Of a stretch of 28,704 nt of DNA, positions 1 to 8,139 are shown in pieces. The notes under the pieces were generated by a model. That model ran no database searches, had not been told where the DNA came from, and worked only from the letters and a program-made list of their open reading frames with translations. Source of the stretch: a virus; IMG/VR virus record IMGVR_UViG_3300025070_003511, positions 1 through 28,704 of that record; one strand, 5' to 3'. Each line of letters starts with the position of its first letter. Position 1 is the stretch's first letter. Made by a program: the position numbers and the translations under genes.

Positions 1-195
1 TGTTAGTTCTTCGCCATCAAACCATCTTTGTACAAGTTTTATACTACCAAAATTACTGCCTCCGTTGGCACCTACATTTATAACATCGAGTCCTTGTTCT
101 TCTAACAAGTATTGTAAATGTTTTTCTGGGGGAGGTAATGGTGGCCCGTAATAATTAGGATTAGCCCAACTATCACCGGCAATTAATATTGTCAT
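1..195 (-). CDS. SGNH/GDSL-like hydrolase, N-terminal fragment (cut by window edge)
   Basis: The first 65 codons of a gene that runs off the left edge of the window. The protein starts MTILIAGDSWAN and continues to NVGANGGSN. A hydrophobic strand followed by GDSW resembles block I of SGNH/GDSL esterases (nucleophile Ser9), and the NxGxxGxSN segment resembles the glycine of block II, though the catalytic His/Asp block lies outside the window. The ATG overlaps the stop of the upstream gp16-like gene as ATGA, so the two are probably translationally coupled. In phages such enzymes may act on cell-surface glycans or lipids or be virion-associated. That role is inference from the family, and the fragment is too short to choose a substrate. 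Confidence 0.5.
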   Translation of the reverse strand, partial: MTILIAGDSWANPNYYGPPLPPPEKHLQYLLEEQGLDVINVGANGGSNFGSIKLVQRWFDGEELT

Positions 196-668
196 GACTT
201 GTCTGGATCTTTACCTAATACTTTTAATAATTCATTTCTATCGAGTATTGTGGCATTAACTTCTTCAGGGTCTGCGCCATCTTTTTTAGAACGTAAATCT
301 AAATTTGCTTTTTTCAGCATGAGGTCTATTTGTTTTAGTTTACGAGTTGTTTTACTGTCCTTTGCTTCTAGTGCTATTTTGAGCATATTAGCGGCATTAT
401 TAAAAACTGGGCCTGCCGCCATGTCAGTCATGTTCATGCCTAGGCTCATGAGTTGCTCGTAACTGTCAACTGCTTGTTTAGCAATATCATCCATTTCAGT
501 GTCATGGGCTTCCATGCCTCTAACTTCAGCAAGAGCATTATTAATTTTTTCGCTTATAGTAATTGCATCTTGAATTTCTTGCACTGTAACTGGATCAGTA
601 GAAACTTCGTCAGATTCCATTTCGTCTAAGTGTGGTAGATTAAATTCTTCTTCTAATTTTCGTGTCAT
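192..668 (-). CDS. 16: Probable terminase small subunit (T4 gp16-like)
   Basis: 158 residues, close to the length of T4 gp16 (about 164). An acidic N-terminal part contains an NLP motif, a central helical region (about residues 65-125) matches the helical, oligomerising core of gp16 proteins, and the C-terminal segment NATILDRNELLKVL resembles the typical gp16 ending (NAxFxGxxxELxxxI). gp16 forms a ring that binds DNA and stimulates the large terminase gp17 during packaging; gp17 is not in the window. The call rests on overall pattern and late-gene context, not on a catalytic motif. The gene follows gp4 directly, and a late promoter box AATAAATA lies exactly 5 nt before the ATG with no ribosome-binding site. 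The stop overlaps the start of the SGNH-like gene. Confidence 0.6.
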   Translation of the reverse strand: MTRKLEEEFNLPHLDEMESDEVSTDPVTVQEIQDAITISEKINNALAEVRGMEAHDTEMDDIAKQAVDSYEQLMSLGMNMTDMAAGPVFNNAANMLKIALEAKDSKTTRKLKQIDLMLKKANLDLRSKKDGADPEEVNATILDRNELLKVLGKDPDKS

Positions 669-673
669 AATTG

Positions 674-681
674 TATTTATT
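674..681 (-). promoter_or_regulatory. T4-type late promoter box fused to the gp16-like start
   Basis: AATAAATA read on the minus strand, followed by CAATT and then the ATG at 668. The box overlaps the gp4 stop codon. With T4-like spacing (box at about -13 to -6), transcription would begin at or next to the start codon. No Shine-Dalgarno sequence is present. Confidence 0.6.
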
Positions 682-1147
682 ACTTGCGTTTTTTAGCAAC
701 ACGTTTCTTAGGCTGACGTTTTTTCCTAGTTTGAAATATTTGGTCTTCATTTATAACTTTGAAACGTATGCCTTTACGCTCACACCATTCCTGTGCGGCT
801 GTCCATTTAGCGGCATTAATTGCTGTTTGCGTTGCTTGACCTTGACTTCTAGCATTTTCTAAAGTGGTTTGATTTGCAGGTTTGATTTCTATTAATTCAA
901 CATGCTCTTTACCATCTTTATCTAAATACTGTATCATAAAATCAGGAACATAGTTTGCATAATTTCCTGTTAGTGGATGTCTATATGGAATTTTAATATT
1001 CTCACTAGCCCACTTTAATATGTTTGGGTGGTTATCACATAGTCGCATGAATGCCAATTCCCAACTGCTACGATAAAATGGAGCCTTGCCACCAACGTAC
1101 TTTGTAGAATTCGCAACTGTATATGTGCCTTGAGCAAACTTGTTCAT
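680..1147 (-). CDS. 4: Head completion protein (T4 gp4-like)
   Basis: 155 residues, matching the usual length of T4 gp4 (about 150). The N-terminal half has the family signature: QGTYTV, then KYVGGKAPFYRSSWEL, a region on ground states of the fold with IPYRHP, then VPDFMIQY and ELIEIKP. The PDF...E-I-K-P arrangement is the core of a TnsA/endonuclease-like fold found in this family. The C-terminus is a very basic tail (RKKRQPKKRVAKKRK), suitable for DNA binding. In T4, gp4 finishes the head after packaging and before the tail joins. TATAAATA lies 5 nt before the ATG with no ribosome-binding site. The gene is followed by the gp16-like gene. Confidence is high because several separated motifs match in the right order. 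Confidence 0.85.
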   Translation of the reverse strand: MNKFAQGTYTVANSTKYVGGKAPFYRSSWELAFMRLCDNHPNILKWASENIKIPYRHPLTGNYANYVPDFMIQYLDKDGKEHVELIEIKPANQTTLENARSQGQATQTAINAAKWTAAQEWCERKGIRFKVINEDQIFQTRKKRQPKKRVAKKRK

Positions 1148-1152
1148 ATTAA

Positions 1153-1160
1153 TATTTATA
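1153..1160 (-). promoter_or_regulatory. T4-type late promoter box fused to the gp4 start
   Basis: A perfect TATAAATA on the minus strand, followed by TTAAT and ATG at 1147. It lies directly after the stop codon of the upstream gene (1161-1163). No Shine-Dalgarno sequence lies between box and start. Confidence 0.7.
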
Positions 1161-1589
1161 CTAAGGACGTATAAAAGTACTTGCAGGACTGTCTGAATTG
1201 TTTTTAGGCTTTACTAAACCAATTCTATTACCAATTGGTCTTAACAAATTCATTGCCTTGTAAGCATCTTGAGTGAATTGCAACGAAGAATCGTTGTTGT
1301 CAAAGTAAGTCAAAGGATGTACACCTTGGTCTTTTGATACTTTGATTAAAATTTGTGCCATCGCTTTAGCATTAGGTGGCTTGAACCCAATTTCTTGTAG
1401 TTTAGTGTAAACAACATCAAGTTGTTGTGGTTCTATATTGTCATCAACTATTAATTCTGCTAACAATGTTGCACTTGCTTCTGGTAAAGGAAAATTTATA
1501 GTGGCATTTTTTAAGTATGCTGTTAGCACACCTTGAGTGATTTCGTAGGATATTTCATTACCAAATGTTGTGTAAAGAGATGTACTCAT
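1161..1589 (-). CDS. Unknown late protein, possibly baseplate or tail component
   Basis: 142 residues that I do not recognise. The protein begins MSTSLYTTFG and is soluble-looking, with no signal peptide or membrane segment. An N-terminal strand-rich part (to about residue 45) is followed by helical stretches and a Pro/Ser-rich end (NNSDSPASTFIRP). Its ATG overlaps the stop of the upstream tail-tube-like gene (TAATG), so it is translationally coupled to it and probably works in the same structure. Position between tube-related genes and gp4 suggests a small baseplate or tail-completion protein, but no motif supports a particular T4 gene number. Confidence 0.6.
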   Translation of the reverse strand: MSTSLYTTFGNEISYEITQGVLTAYLKNATINFPLPEASATLLAELIVDDNIEPQQLDVVYTKLQEIGFKPPNAKAMAQILIKVSKDQGVHPLTYFDNNDSSLQFTQDAYKAMNLLRPIGNRIGLVKPKNNSDSPASTFIRP

Positions 1590-2977
1590 TATGGTGTGGC
1601 TCCTCTAGTAGGAGTATTTTCTTCTGGTGGATCCTCTGCTTGATCTTCTGGAGCAATAACTGATCTCACAGCATCTACAGCACCACTAACGCCATTATTA
1701 ACAGCATCAGGGTTTTGATCTAAGTATCTAATTGCACTTTGTCCTAAAGAACCTAATGCGGCATCTTTGATATCTGCACCAGTAATTGCCGCTGATAAAC
1801 TTGCATCAAGTAAATCTCCAAACCAACTTTCGCCAAACAAGCCATCGGGTGCCGCATTATCTGGGAATGTTGCGGCTTGCCCATAAACTTGTACTAATGC
1901 ATTATTATCTTCATCGCCTTCAGCATTGTTTTGTGCATCTGTTACTTCTTCCCCATCTGGTGCTGAATCGCCAGTTGTTTCTTCTGAGGCACCATCTGCT
2001 GTTGATTCGTCTTCTTCTACTGGTGGCGTATCTATTGCTTCTTCTTGCACACTTCTGGTTAACATTAGATCAGAATCATTAGGTGTTAAAAATTCTAAGT
2101 TTTGCTCTCCTAAGTGTCCAGAAGCAAAATTATCTTCCATAACAGGATCTAATTCATGTGCAGGACCTTTCATATTCTTTGCTGATGGGTCAAATCTATC
2201 GTTATCTTCAGCACCCAAGTCAAAGTTTGCAATACTGTGAACAGTGAATTTTTCGTATTGGAATTCTAATCCAAATTCAAATGCATTTGAATCAGCATAG
2301 TCCAAAGGTGATGGTGTGAATCGAACAAGATAAGGATTTATTAAACTGTATTGTATGCCTTTTCTACCATGGTACAAAACGTAATCTATACGTTCAAAGA
2401 ATTGAGATGTTTTTTGTATGTTTAATCCATCTGAATTAGAATCAAACTTACCAGTAAATTTAGACATGCTAGAATCATCTGATTTTCCAAATGTGGAACC
2501 AGCAAAATCTGTGCCGCCAAATGATTTACCAGCACTACTACCACCAATATCTCTTCTAAATGGGCCGTCACCTTGTTCTTGGTTACGTGGATCCATGAAG
2601 TGATATGAAAAATATTTCATTAGTAGTGAAATCCATTCATTACCCACTGTATCATAAACCTGCATAGTCACAGGGTTATATTCTCTACCGGTGAGTTTTA
2701 TTCTTTTTCTATTGAATGAATTCTTAATTTCTGTTTGAAAGTTTACACTAGGTAAGTCAGCAGTCTTTACCAGACTGCTGATTGTAGTACGATATTCGTT
2801 TATGTTTGCTGGGTCGCCATACAACGAGCCAAAAAATTCTCTGTTGAGAATAAAGTTGACATAACCCTGGAATTTTTGTCTAACAGGGTTAACATGGGGT
2901 CTAAATCTGTAAGCATTATGGAAGTCTTGAACATAAAATTTCTTACCACCAAGTTTGCCAGAGCCAAATAAACTCAA
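1589..2977 (-). CDS. Tail-tube-like structural protein (gp19/gp54-type fold, acidic C-terminal extension)
   Basis: 462 residues. The N-terminal two thirds resemble the tail-tube family: the segment KLTGREYNPVTMQVYD matches the conserved ITGRExxPLT stretch of T4 gp54, the tube initiator that is itself related to gp19, and later FGLEFQYEKFTVHS looks like the last strand of the tube fold. The region from about residue 300 to 360 is acidic and low in complexity (many E, D, G, A), ending in a variable tail. The start is TTG: an in-frame stop lies just upstream, no ATG is available, and a strong Shine-Dalgarno AGGGGG (2986-2991) sits 8 nt before it. It follows gp19 by 18 nt. It is probably the tube-baseplate junction protein; gp48 or another gp19 paralogue are alternatives. 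Confidence 0.6.
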   Translation of the reverse strand: MSLFGSGKLGGKKFYVQDFHNAYRFRPHVNPVRQKFQGYVNFILNREFFGSLYGDPANINEYRTTISSLVKTADLPSVNFQTEIKNSFNRKRIKLTGREYNPVTMQVYDTVGNEWISLLMKYFSYHFMDPRNQEQGDGPFRRDIGGSSAGKSFGGTDFAGSTFGKSDDSSMSKFTGKFDSNSDGLNIQKTSQFFERIDYVLYHGRKGIQYSLINPYLVRFTPSPLDYADSNAFEFGLEFQYEKFTVHSIANFDLGAEDNDRFDPSAKNMKGPAHELDPVMEDNFASGHLGEQNLEFLTPNDSDLMLTRSVQEEAIDTPPVEEDESTADGASEETTGDSAPDGEEVTDAQNNAEGDEDNNALVQVYGQAATFPDNAAPDGLFGESWFGDLLDASLSAAITGADIKDAALGSLGQSAIRYLDQNPDAVNNGVSGAVDAVRSVIAPEDQAEDPPEENTPTRGATP

Positions 2978-2995
2978 GACGTTAACCCCCTGTTA

Positions 2996-3643
2996 TTATG
3001 ATAATGGGCTAGGATCGTTTAGATCAACTGACGGGTTAAATGCTCCACCTAGAGGTCCTGTTACTAATCCATTAACGTCATTACTACCTTGATAATGTCC
3101 TGCGTTATCGTAACGAACCTGTAAAATAATTTGTACTGGATCATTTGCACTATAGTCACTATCACTGTAATCAACGTTTGTTAAGAAACAACCTTCTAAG
3201 AACCAAACTTCACTAGCACCTGCGTTAACGCCATCTAAGATTTCAATTTGCATATCAAACTTATAGTCGTTACCTGATGCTGGAGATGTTTGTTGGAAAT
3301 GATTTAACTGACGTTGAACTTGGGCACCTACTATCTTAGAAACGCCATTTGAAATGTCGTCTCTTAAAGTGACAGTAACTTGCTCCCAGGCATGCTTACC
3401 TTGTACATATGACTTGGAGTTATAACTATCAATCATTACTTCTTCATATGTAATCTTTGGTCTAGTAACACTTTGCACATTTTGTGTAAAGATTCTTGAC
3501 TCAGGCTCGCCACCAAAACCACCAAGCATTGCAACTCTAAAGCGATACTTTAGTTTAGGCATTAATATGCCGGAACCTGTAGAACCACTCAAAGGTACAC
3601 CGAATTTGCTTCGGGTTTCTATTCTGTTAATTTCATCTGCCAT
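2996..3643 (-). CDS. 19: Tail tube protein (T4 gp19)
   Basis: 215 residues, a little longer than T4 gp19 (163). Typical family features are MPKLKYRFRVAMLGGFG near residues 28-44, VQSVTRPKITYEE, the strand WEQVTVTLRDD around residue 90, and a final strand QIILQVRYDNAGH. gp19 polymerises into the inner tube of the contractile tail, through which DNA passes. The ATG is preceded by a good Shine-Dalgarno (TAGGAG). A late promoter box GATAAATA at 3677-3684 gives a leader of about 28 nt. The upstream gp18 gene ends in its own terminator, so tube and sheath appear to be separate transcription units that can be tuned independently. The C-terminus (NPSVDLNDPSPLS) is a short extension. Confidence 0.9.
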   Translation of the reverse strand: MADEINRIETRSKFGVPLSGSTGSGILMPKLKYRFRVAMLGGFGGEPESRIFTQNVQSVTRPKITYEEVMIDSYNSKSYVQGKHAWEQVTVTLRDDISNGVSKIVGAQVQRQLNHFQQTSPASGNDYKFDMQIEILDGVNAGASEVWFLEGCFLTNVDYSDSDYSANDPVQIILQVRYDNAGHYQGSNDVNGLVTGPLGGAFNPSVDLNDPSPLS

Positions 3644-3676
3644 TGTGTTCTCCTACGAACTTTAATTATATACGAA

Positions 3677-3684
3677 TATTTATC
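3677..3684 (-). promoter_or_regulatory. T4-type late promoter box for gp19
   Basis: GATAAATA on the minus strand, 33 nt upstream of the gp19 ATG and followed by a leader containing TAGGAG. Being just downstream of the gp18 terminator, it should restart transcription for the tube gene. Confidence 0.7.
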
Positions 3685-3728
3685 ATATTTGGGTCAAAAT
3701 CATTAACTCTGTACTTAATTCAGCCAAT

Positions 3729-3753
3729 AAAAAGGGCGGATAAACCGCCCTTT
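3729..3753 (-). terminator. Intrinsic terminator after gp18
   Basis: On the minus strand AAAGGGCGG, a 5-nt loop and CCGCCCTTT form a perfect 9-bp stem followed by TTATT. It lies about 20 nt after the gp18 stop codon and ahead of the gp19 promoter. Confidence 0.85.
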
Positions 3754-3771
3754 ATCAAGTTATTGAATAAC

Positions 3772-6594
3772 TTAGTTGGTTTGACCCAATGTGTTTTGTA
3801 CACGAATCGGAATGTAAATAAACTCAACTGCTTTGACTGGCTGTATAGCAATGTCAATGTAAAGTTCATTTCTATCAATCCTTGCTGGTGTATTGTTTGA
3901 GCTATCACAAACTGTTACAAAGTCATATAGACCACGTTGTGATACAAGATTACCTAAGAATCTATCAACTAATACTTTAGCATTCTGACGTGTAATTTCA
4001 TCGTTTGGTTCAAATAAGAATGGCTTAACTATATCGTCAAGTCTTTCTCTGAGATAAACAACCAATCTAGCCACGTTAACTCTATCCAATGCACTTGCAG
4101 AACCTGAAAGAGTTTTTTGACCAAATATAGCAAGTCCTCTACCTGGGAACTGTGCTATTGGGTTGATTCTATTAATGTATAGACCATCTCTTTGACCTTC
4201 ACTTAGACTCACAGCCTTAAATTCGCCTGAATCTGGATCAATGTAACCTACGCCACTTGCATTACTTACAACACCACGTTGGAAACCAGCCGGTGCAAAC
4301 CATGGGAAAGCAACCTGGTCGTTAAACGCAATAGTTCTTAATGCAATGTGTGATGCTGGAACAACAATGTCATTACCTGCTAAGTCACTTGTTTTACCAT
4401 GTGGATAGTAAACAGCCGCATAATCAAAGTTTGAAACCAATCCATCTTCACCGTTTGAAGTAGCATTGTTTGCATTTGTTGCCCAAGCCGCTGTGCTTGT
4501 TGCGTCTGCTTTAAGTCTTAACGGAGCATCAGCAATAACAAATGCTGTTTCTTTTCTGTTTCCGCTTAAACTTACCATCTCATCCATAAGCTCTGGATAA
4601 CCAGGACATGCAATCAAGTTAAATCTATTAGACTCATTTCTGATATCTTGATTAGAATTAATTACTGCTTGTAATCCTTTAACAACTGCTCTTCTTTGTG
4701 CTTTTCTAAGCAAGTAAGGTGAACCGTCATCTTTATTACCACTGTAATCTACCCATCTGTTACCAATTAATGTATTACCTACTTTGTGAGCAAGAGTCCA
4801 TTGCTTGACGTTACCGCCTGAGAATCTCTTGTTCCATCCTAGGATATCATATGGATAAAGACTTGCTTGAGGAGCGTCTGCATCTAATGTTGCTGATCCA
4901 GGTGCTTCTCTGAAGTCTGCGAATACAATACCATCACCGCTGTCTTGATCTGAACTATCAACAAGTACCCAAGCACCGCTTGATCTCTTGTAAATACGTG
5001 GATAGTTTTCTAAGTCAGCACTGCTGATCCATAAATCGCCATCTACTAATGCACTTGTGCCATCTCTTTGTACACTTGGTTCACTAGCCGCAATGTTAAC
5101 ATCATATGGATAAGTAGCCCAAGTACCTGCATTGTTATATAAAATATCAATAGAGGAATTACTTACTGAACTATCGTACCATAATGTACCATTTGCTAAA
5201 CTACCTGTGATTTCATTTGCACTTGCAGTAAATGTAGGTATTTCCCAATTACTGTAATGAGCGTCAAATCCTAATTCTGTTAATGGGTTAAATCCATTAC
5301 CTAAAGAACCGTTTTGGATTCTAATATCTTTACCGCCGCTTACTGTAATTGCAATACGTCCTGCAACGTTAGCAACTGATAATAAGTCTGAACCTGTTTG
5401 AGCTGGAGTTGCAACACTAATAGCATCTTGGATACCTGTGATAACATCACTAAGTGTTAAGTTACCATCTGAATCGCTGTCTTTACCAAATAATGTAACA
5501 GGAATCACGCCGTTTACTGAACCGTTTACAACGTCGTTGTCGTTTACAACAATTTCAAATGCTGTAGAACCACTTACGTGTTGTGTTGCGGACCATGTTT
5601 GACCTGATAGTGATGCTGAAGTGTCAGCAACTAAGTTACTTGCACCATTGTGTCTCTTAATTGAGATGTTAGCAACTTCTTTGTCGTAATCAACCCAAAT
5701 ATCTCCTGCTTTTACAGAAGGATAAGCACCATATGCTTCATATGAATTAACTTTTCCAACAATATTTTCTGAAACAAATTGTCCTGCTGATGCGTCATAT
5801 CTTTTCAAAATAACATCTGAACCGTTATTTTGCTTTGATAGTTGTAGGAATAAGTCACCTACTGACAATGCACCACCGCCACTTTGAACAGTTGGAATAG
5901 TTGTGTGAGGACCAACTTGGAAATCATGTGAGCTTCCAAATGTGCCGTTGTTGTCAATTAACAACCATGCACTTGAAATCTTTTGATAAAGTTTAATGCC
6001 TGTTGTTACTGTTGCGCCTGTATTGCCTACAAAGACAACACAATATTGACCGTTTTGTCCAAATGATGTTAAAGGTACGTTAGAACCGTCAACGTCATTT
6101 GCACCAGGAATCAATACTGATTGTTTAACCCAGCCAGTACCTGCTCCGCCCCATCTCTTAAGACCCCAAACTGTGTCATCTGAATCTAACCAGTATGAAC
6201 CGTTTGATGGTTTTGCAGTTGGTGCCGCGGCACTTGGATTTAATGCGTCTAAATCAACATCCGCTCTTAGAACGTATGCTCTATTAGCGATGCCTAAAAA
6301 ACTATAAGCGGCTTGAAGACCGTATTCATTACGCTCGTCGCCGTGTAGAGGAGTTCCCCCTAATGTTTTGAAACTTGGATTACCATAGTTAGAAAGTAAT
6401 TCTCTTTGACTAGTGATAAGTTTTACGTTTCCTGCTACTGCATCCGTTGTAAACGCCGCAGTACCGCCTGCTGGTGAAGGCTTATCTTTGGCTGTTGCAA
6501 TAACAACTAAAGGCACCGTTCCTGTTCCAGCAGTAGCATAAAAACTTTCATTACTGAGTTCTATACTAACACCTGGTGATACTAATTCTGCCAT
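3772..6594 (-). CDS. 18: Contractile tail sheath protein (T4 gp18)
   Basis: 940 residues from the ATG at 6594 (MAELVSPGVSIELSN), chosen because GGGAG lies 6 nt upstream. The upstream extension in the same frame has no ribosome-binding site and crosses the promoter. The N-terminus (SPGVSIELSN...TVPLVVIATAK) and the C-terminal 230 residues (GLYINRINPIAQFPGRG, ARLVVYLRERLDD, FEPND, FVTVCDSSNN, AVEFIYIPIRVQ) are typical of phage sheath proteins. The protein is far longer than T4 gp18 (659). The extra length is in the middle, about residues 110-560, and contains repeated units of the form GDLWISS / GDIWVDYDK / GSYWLDSDD, which look like repeated small surface domains. The sheath surrounds the tube and contracts at infection. 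The gene has its own late promoter and terminator. Confidence 0.93.
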   Translation of the reverse strand: MAELVSPGVSIELSNESFYATAGTGTVPLVVIATAKDKPSPAGGTAAFTTDAVAGNVKLITSQRELLSNYGNPSFKTLGGTPLHGDERNEYGLQAAYSFLGIANRAYVLRADVDLDALNPSAAAPTAKPSNGSYWLDSDDTVWGLKRWGGAGTGWVKQSVLIPGANDVDGSNVPLTSFGQNGQYCVVFVGNTGATVTTGIKLYQKISSAWLLIDNNGTFGSSHDFQVGPHTTIPTVQSGGGALSVGDLFLQLSKQNNGSDVILKRYDASAGQFVSENIVGKVNSYEAYGAYPSVKAGDIWVDYDKEVANISIKRHNGASNLVADTSASLSGQTWSATQHVSGSTAFEIVVNDNDVVNGSVNGVIPVTLFGKDSDSDGNLTLSDVITGIQDAISVATPAQTGSDLLSVANVAGRIAITVSGGKDIRIQNGSLGNGFNPLTELGFDAHYSNWEIPTFTASANEITGSLANGTLWYDSSVSNSSIDILYNNAGTWATYPYDVNIAASEPSVQRDGTSALVDGDLWISSADLENYPRIYKRSSGAWVLVDSSDQDSGDGIVFADFREAPGSATLDADAPQASLYPYDILGWNKRFSGGNVKQWTLAHKVGNTLIGNRWVDYSGNKDDGSPYLLRKAQRRAVVKGLQAVINSNQDIRNESNRFNLIACPGYPELMDEMVSLSGNRKETAFVIADAPLRLKADATSTAAWATNANNATSNGEDGLVSNFDYAAVYYPHGKTSDLAGNDIVVPASHIALRTIAFNDQVAFPWFAPAGFQRGVVSNASGVGYIDPDSGEFKAVSLSEGQRDGLYINRINPIAQFPGRGLAIFGQKTLSGSASALDRVNVARLVVYLRERLDDIVKPFLFEPNDEITRQNAKVLVDRFLGNLVSQRGLYDFVTVCDSSNNTPARIDRNELYIDIAIQPVKAVEFIYIPIRVQNTLGQTN

Positions 6595-6629
6595 AATATT
6601 CTCCCAATTTAATGTTAAATGGTTATTAC

Positions 6630-6637
6630 TATTTATG
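6630..6637 (-). promoter_or_regulatory. T4-type late promoter box for gp18
   Basis: CATAAATA on the minus strand, 35 nt before the gp18 ATG. The resulting leader carries a GGGAG ribosome-binding site. A 10-bp tandem repeat lies just upstream. Confidence 0.7.
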
Positions 6638-6650
6638 AAAAATAGCAAAT

Positions 6651-6706
6651 ATTATGGTGTTTTAGATAGTATTGGGTGGTATTAAGTGGTATTAGGTGGT
6701 ATTAAA
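6651..6706 (-). repeat. 10-bp tandem repeat upstream of the gp18 promoter
   Basis: On the minus strand the unit ACCACYYAAT occurs three times in a row (positions 6700-6671), followed by two decayed units (ACTATCTAAA, ACACCATAAT). The period equals about one DNA helical turn. The array begins at the dNMP kinase stop codon and ends 14 nt before the gp18 late box. It could be a protein-binding array, a phased AT element, or slippage-derived junk. Confidence 0.75.
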
Positions 6707-7361
6707 CTGACTTTAGATGCCTAAATTCGCCGGTGTCCCAGTCTCTTATGTCGTCAACTTGCTTTTCTAAGTCTTCTAAACTACCATCGTTCTTAATAAT
6801 GTAGTCTACTGGATAGCCTGCCCAATTCCATTCACTCTCATGAACGTCTTTGTATGTGGTTTCCATTAAGCGTCTGCTAACAACATTAGTGCTTGCCTTA
6901 GATGCTGTTTCAAACCACTCAGGTAACTCACCACGTTGTACCCAAATAATTTTTCCGTCCATGCCTTTGATGAGATCTAGTTCGTTTGTAAAACGTGCAT
7001 CACTGATTACAGTACACGGTGCAGTTTTTTCAAGTTGCATTATTCTGTATTCTAAACTGCTTAACCAAATATCCTCATGGAAATGGTTACGCATAACTTC
7101 AGTACCCATTAATTGTAATGCTAAACGTGGTGTAAAATTAGGCACACCTAGTCTATTGCTCCAATATAAATCTGGTGTTTCGCGAAAGTCTCTGCTTTCA
7201 ACGGTATCACCTTCGACTAAATCTCTAGGCCAACCAAAAACTGTAGAACACATATCTTTAAGGGGTGCGGCAAAACTATCTTGCCTACAACCTCTTTCTA
7301 CAAACATTTTTGCTACTGTGTCTTTGCCACTGCCTATGAAACCAACAATGCCTATAATCAT
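6702..7361 (-). CDS. 1: Deoxynucleoside monophosphate kinase (T4 gp1-like)
   Basis: 219 residues. A P-loop GFIGSGKDT at residues 7-15 binds ATP; the GKDT form is characteristic of the T4 gp1/dNMP kinase family. PLKDM near residue 33, RLALQLMGTEVMR near 79-91, the WVQR strand and the ending NDGSLEDLEKQ match the same family (T4 gp1 ends TNDGSLEELFSK). The enzyme phosphorylates deoxynucleoside monophosphates to diphosphates for phage DNA synthesis. It is an early-type function placed between the neck gene gp13 and the sheath gene. The ATG follows the gp13 stop by 3 nt with only a weak AGG upstream, so it is probably coupled to gp13. Its stop codon lies inside the first unit of the 10-bp repeat. 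Confidence 0.85.
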   Translation of the reverse strand: MIIGIVGFIGSGKDTVAKMFVERGCRQDSFAAPLKDMCSTVFGWPRDLVEGDTVESRDFRETPDLYWSNRLGVPNFTPRLALQLMGTEVMRNHFHEDIWLSSLEYRIMQLEKTAPCTVISDARFTNELDLIKGMDGKIIWVQRGELPEWFETASKASTNVVSRRLMETTYKDVHESEWNWAGYPVDYIIKNDGSLEDLEKQVDDIRDWDTGEFRHLKSV

Positions 7362-7364
7362 ATT

Positions 7365-8126
7365 TTAACCTATTACAAATCCTAACGGAATATTACCTTC
7401 TTCCATATTGTGTAGACTTTGGAGTAATCCTTCTATTTCAGTTGCACCTTCTGTTTTTAATGTGTCACCATTTAACTGAATTGCACCACCTGCACCAGGA
7501 AGGCCACCTGTATATTTACTTCTTGCCTCACCAAGTATCATTTTAGATTGAGCAAGAGCATATGAACCAAGCCAATTACTTGCATATACATCGCCTAATA
7601 AAATGTTCTCTGGAATAAAATTATACACACCTACAGCAATTTCTTCATCTGTTTTTACGTTACGTAAAATTTTCAATTGCTTAGTGTTTCTGTTCCAGAT
7701 AAAATTGTATTCACTACCAAATATTCTACCAATGGTTTCTTTGTATTGAGAGAATGCATCAAATGTTGCAAGTCCACCTATTTGGCCTGCATTTAACAGA
7801 TACATATTATTGAATGCCACATCAAAAGGATCAAAATTAACACCTGAACCTGAACTACTACCAACACCTCTACGGTACAAACGTCTAACTTCTTGTACTT
7901 CGTTAGGCAACGTATAGTCCTGTGTGTCAGGTTGTGTCTGTAAAAACATTATGCTTTCTTCAACACTGCCTGCACTGAGTTGTCTGTAACGTGCTATTGC
8001 TTTATCTACAGCAACGTCATAGTGTTCTCGGTCAAGTTCTACATCAACTATACCGTCTGCAAGACGCAATCTAATTTCTGAAATTAAATCGTCTCTACTT
8101 GAATATCCTATTTGATCTTTTGGCAT
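7365..8126 (-). CDS. 13: Neck protein (T4 gp13)
   Basis: 253 residues from the ATG at 8126. A longer reading from GTG at 8141 would start inside the late promoter box and is rejected. The N-terminal helix pair (RDDLISEIRLRLAD, then VELDREHYDVAVDKAIARY) matches T4 gp13 (ELKDVILRRLG, VELTPDQIYDCIQRALELY). The C-terminus (LPGAGGAIQLNGDTL...EGNIPLGFVIG) matches the gp13 ending (LPGGVTIDGQRL...PPFGILVG). gp13 joins gp14 to form the neck that closes the filled head and accepts the tail. GATAAATA lies 5 nt before the ATG with no ribosome-binding site. Unusually its partner gp14 is on the opposite strand, separated by an unknown gene and an epimerase. Confidence 0.85.
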   Translation of the reverse strand: MPKDQIGYSSRDDLISEIRLRLADGIVDVELDREHYDVAVDKAIARYRQLSAGSVEESIMFLQTQPDTQDYTLPNEVQEVRRLYRRGVGSSSGSGVNFDPFDVAFNNMYLLNAGQIGGLATFDAFSQYKETIGRIFGSEYNFIWNRNTKQLKILRNVKTDEEIAVGVYNFIPENILLGDVYASNWLGSYALAQSKMILGEARSKYTGGLPGAGGAIQLNGDTLKTEGATEIEGLLQSLHNMEEGNIPLGFVIG

Positions 8127-8131
8127 AACAC

Positions 8132-8139
8132 TATTTATC
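8132..8139 (-). promoter_or_regulatory. T4-type late promoter box fused to the gp13 start
   Basis: GATAAATA on the minus strand, then GTGTT, then ATG at 8126. No Shine-Dalgarno sequence is present. Confidence 0.7.

Noticed and set aside
1161-1589. Assignment of the 142-residue protein to T4 gp3, gp26 or gp53
   Set aside because: Position made these tempting, but no motif could be matched with confidence, so it is left unknown.
3643-3908. Frames crossing the gp18 end and gp19 upstream region
   Set aside because: They run through the terminator and gp19 promoter and resemble no protein; the intergenic signals explain the region.
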